Shown: piece by piece, positions 61,633 through 64,000 of the stretch
Position numbering within the stretch: the first letter of the stretch is position 1
Layout of the letters: each line of letters opens with the position of its first letter
Source of the DNA: Aselliscus stoliczkanus
Taxonomy: Eukaryota > Chordata > Mammalia > Chiroptera > Hipposideridae
Length of the DNA stretch: 64,000 bases
Reading direction: 5' to 3'
Assembly (NCBI GenBank): GCA_033961575.1
Contig: CM066731.1
Span: 132,115,001 to 132,179,000 of the forward strand
Notes under the pieces: generated by a model
Told to the model about the DNA's origin: nothing
Databases searched by the model: none
The model's input: only the letters and a program-made list of their open reading frames with translations
Translations under genes and position numbers: made by a program

Positions 61633-62123
61633 TAGAATGTGAGAAAATATGAGAAAGTAGTTCAAAATATCAAACTTGCTATTAAAGCCCACACAATTTT
61701 GAGACCCTCCTACAGTTCTTACTTATACTTACACAGAAGGGTTGAGGGAGAGGTGCATCTGTACATAATTGTATTAAACGATTATATAAGCCAGAAAATT
61801 TACAGCAGTGAGCATAAGTATCATCAAGAGAAGAATTGAAAAAAAAAAAAAAACTATGAAAAGCCTACTTAAGACAGCAAGCACAACAGTCTGGTAGACC
61901 CAACTATTTTATGTTAAAATACCCTAAATGCTGCAGTTCTCGAAGATATTTAAAGAAGTAATTATGTCTGGAAAACATGCGTAAACAAAGCATCTCTTTC
62001 TTCCTCTAAATGCCAAAAAAATTAAGGTATATACTTATAGTGATGTGTAACTGTTTTTAGCTTTACCTATGAGAGCAGTTTACTTTATTTTTGAATAATA
62101 TATGTTTCAAAACAGTTCTACTA

Positions 62124-62204
62124 TTGGGTTGTTGGAAAAGTCGTGATGTATTTTTTCTATGTTTTTCGTTGCAAAAATGCGTCACGACTTTTCCGACAAT
62201 CCAA
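62124..62204. mobile_element. 81-bp mini-mariner
   Basis: TTGGGTTGTTGGAAAAGTCG at one end and CGACTTTTCCGACAATCCAA at the other, almost perfect inverted repeats flanked by TA. It is the best-preserved of three copies. Confidence 0.9.
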
Positions 62205-62854
62205 TATGTTTATATGTACATTTTTAATCATTACCACTCACAACATCAAAGAAGATACTTATTTAAAAATGATTACATTTCATCAGTTATACTACCTTTA
62301 CCTTGTTTATCATTAAACATTTACTATTGATGTCTTAGTCCTTTTTCCTCCTTTTCAGTACTTTAGAGTTTTGAAATATAAGAAGTAAAAGTAGACTCAT
62401 AATAGCATAAGAAGCGAGATTAGAATATGGTTGCTACTGGGCTTAATTATTAATAGTGCCCACTTTTAATTTCAGTGTCCTACATGAGACAAAAAACAAA
62501 AAAAAAATGAGTCACCATCTTATCTTTTATGGGCCTTAATGATCTTTTATATAAACCCTCATTTTACATGTCAAGAATCCAATGCCCACAGAGCTTCAAA
62601 GAACCTTCCCAAAGTTACAGAGCTACTTAATGACGGCCAGAACTGGAAATCTCACCTCCCTACTCCTAACAAAGTGCTCTTTCTGCCTTTCTACACGCCC
62701 ACCATCTCAGTTTTTAATAATAAAATTTCACTATGGTCTAAATTTCTCATTCAACTTTATTTCCCCCAAACCATATGTAATTAGCCGCTACAGTGGATAA
62801 AAAAACTTACTGAACTAATAAATTAAGTATGAATTCAAAATAATTAGTCAAGTT

Positions 62855-62983
62855 TTCAAGACCCTACACAACTTGGCCCTAATTTATTATAATTTCCCCT
62901 ACACCCATTCACACGCTATACACAGTAGCCAAAACTATTCACTGTTTTTTATCCACATCTCATGTTTTTGTCCTAATTCCGTT

Positions 62984-63014
<31 letters not shown>

Positions 63015-63016
63015 CT

Positions 63017-63061
<45 letters not shown>

Positions 63062-63215
63062 AGCCACTTAGTTTAAATGTTAACCCTATTTTCAAGTAAA
63101 CCACCCTGATTGAACTTCTTCCCTGAATGAAGGAAAATTTCCCTCCTCTAAATGTAGATAATTTATAATAGTATCACTTTCTACCTCATATCATAGCTAT
63201 CTCCAACACTATGAG
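62855..63215 (+). repeat. L2 fragment interrupted by a microsatellite
   Basis: AAGACCCTACACAACTTGGC, then after the microsatellite CTGATTGAACTTCTTCCCTG, the usual L2 3' layout. Confidence 0.6.
62984..63060. repeat. (CA)n-(CT)n-(CTA)n compound microsatellite
   Basis: About 28 bp of CA, a short CT run, then about 45 bp of perfect CTA trinucleotides. Confidence 0.95.
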
Positions 63216-63389
63216 ACAGTGTACAAAATTCGATTTTTAATTTCCACAGCCCATATCATACAGTTCTGCATATAAAGAAGTATCCAATATAAACATCAAT
63301 CAGATAAGTGATTATGACAAATTAAAAAGACCTTTATATGTTAGTGTCAGATGATATGTTTTGGTCGCTGATACTATAAAACCTTCCTC

Positions 63390-63545
63390 TTATTGTGCTA
63401 CCACAGCTAAATGACTTAACCTCTCAGACCCTAATACCCTCATCATCAAAATGAGAGCTATTAGGTACAGTTAGTCAAGATAATGTGCATGAAAACATCT
63501 AACAGTGCCTGTCACCCAGAAGCTGCTCATTGAATAACAGCTGGG
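63390..63545 (+). repeat. MIR
   Basis: ATGACTTAACCTCTCAGACC, CATCATCAAAATGAGAGC and ACAGTGCCTGTCACCCAGAA. Confidence 0.7.
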
Positions 63546-63624
63546 GTTCGAAGACCATTTCTTCAAAATAAGCAAAAATAAAGTTATTTTAAGCAATCCC
63601 AATACTACTCATAATACTTCTAAT

Positions 63625-63780
63625 AAGAGCTAATATTAACTGAGCATGCACTCTTTGCCAGGCATTGTTCTAAATATTCTACAAGTATCTCACACAAAAC
63701 TCTCAACATCTCTATGAGACAGTTACAATTATGCTCCCTATTTAATGAAAATAAATCCCATAAAGGTCTGCATGCAAGAG
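63625..63780 (-). repeat. MIR-type fragment
   Basis: GAGCATGCACTCTTTGCCAG, GCATTGTTCTAAATATTC and TCTCAACATCTCTATGAGAC match the reverse of the MIR 3' half. Confidence 0.65.
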
Positions 63781-64000
63781 TTCGACTATAACAATAAAGA
63801 AAAAAGTATCTACAACTCTCAGGCTTCAACTGTAATAATGCTACATTTTATTTCTTAAAGTGAATGAGTGTAAAAATTACCAAAAAGTATTTAACCTTAG
63901 GTTCAACATCTATAACAAGGTTTTCTTAATTCATCATCTCATTGCTTTACAGTAAATAAAAAGCAGGAAACGGTTTAAGAACATAGATTAGTAATAAATT

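Noticed and set aside
62984..63060. CRISPR-like or tandem coding repeat
   Set aside because: It is a simple CA/CT/CTA microsatellite with no spacers and lies in an L2 fragment.
60691..64000. Further upstream NCKAP1 exon (residues before 74)
   Set aside because: I looked on the minus strand for the expected ETRNNN and KFIVRKF codons and found none, so the exon must lie beyond the window.

Overview
This window is nuclear DNA from a mammal, almost certainly a bat. It holds about three quarters of the coding sequence of one gene, NCKAP1 (Nck-associated protein 1, also Nap1 or Hem-2), on the minus strand. I found 24 consecutive coding exons. Each has GT-AG splice sites, and they join without a frame break into exactly 880 codons (2640 nt). 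By alignment to the 1128-residue human protein as I remember it, they cover residues 74 to 953. The exons for residues 1-73 lie beyond 64000 and those for 954-1128 lie before position 1. No promoter, first exon or 3' UTR is visible, and no second host gene was found.

Layout in transcription order (high to low coordinates): 60691-64000 is intron with L2, MIR and a mini-mariner. e1-e4 lie at 58582-60690. A 6.1-kb intron follows with a fold-back mariner (57325-58231) and an internally deleted L1 (52530-55330). e5-e6 lie at 51583-52486, and e7-e13 are scattered from 49927 to 37028. The 7.4-kb intron 29670-37027 carries SINE clusters, an MLT1 LTR and DNA transposons. e14-e18 run from 29669 to 21294. 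e19-e21 are tightly clustered at 17574-18489. Two introns of 9.3 and 7.0 kb separate e22 (8197-8290), e23 (1125-1207) and e24 (475-555).

More than 30 copies of tRNA-derived SINEs dominate the introns. They begin GGGCCGGCC-GAGTGG, a signature I associate with rhinolophoid bats (the Rhin-1/MEG kind of SINE). There is a short family (about 105 bp), a 150-bp family, and two long composite families (430-500 bp) that share a 3' tail ending AATAAAATCTTTAAAA. Many copies keep perfect target-site duplications, so activity is fairly recent. Older layers are L1M 3' ends, L2, MIR, MLT1 LTRs, hAT/MER5-type elements and Tigger1.

Function: NCKAP1 is a scaffold subunit of the five-part WAVE regulatory complex (with CYFIP/Sra-1, WAVE, ABI and HSPC300), which couples Rac signalling to Arp2/3-driven actin assembly. 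I saw no new multi-gene system. The points most worth checking are the fold-back mariner, the modular SINEs, serial insertions into one target site, two in-frame alternative splice acceptors, and repeats pressed against or flanking short exons.
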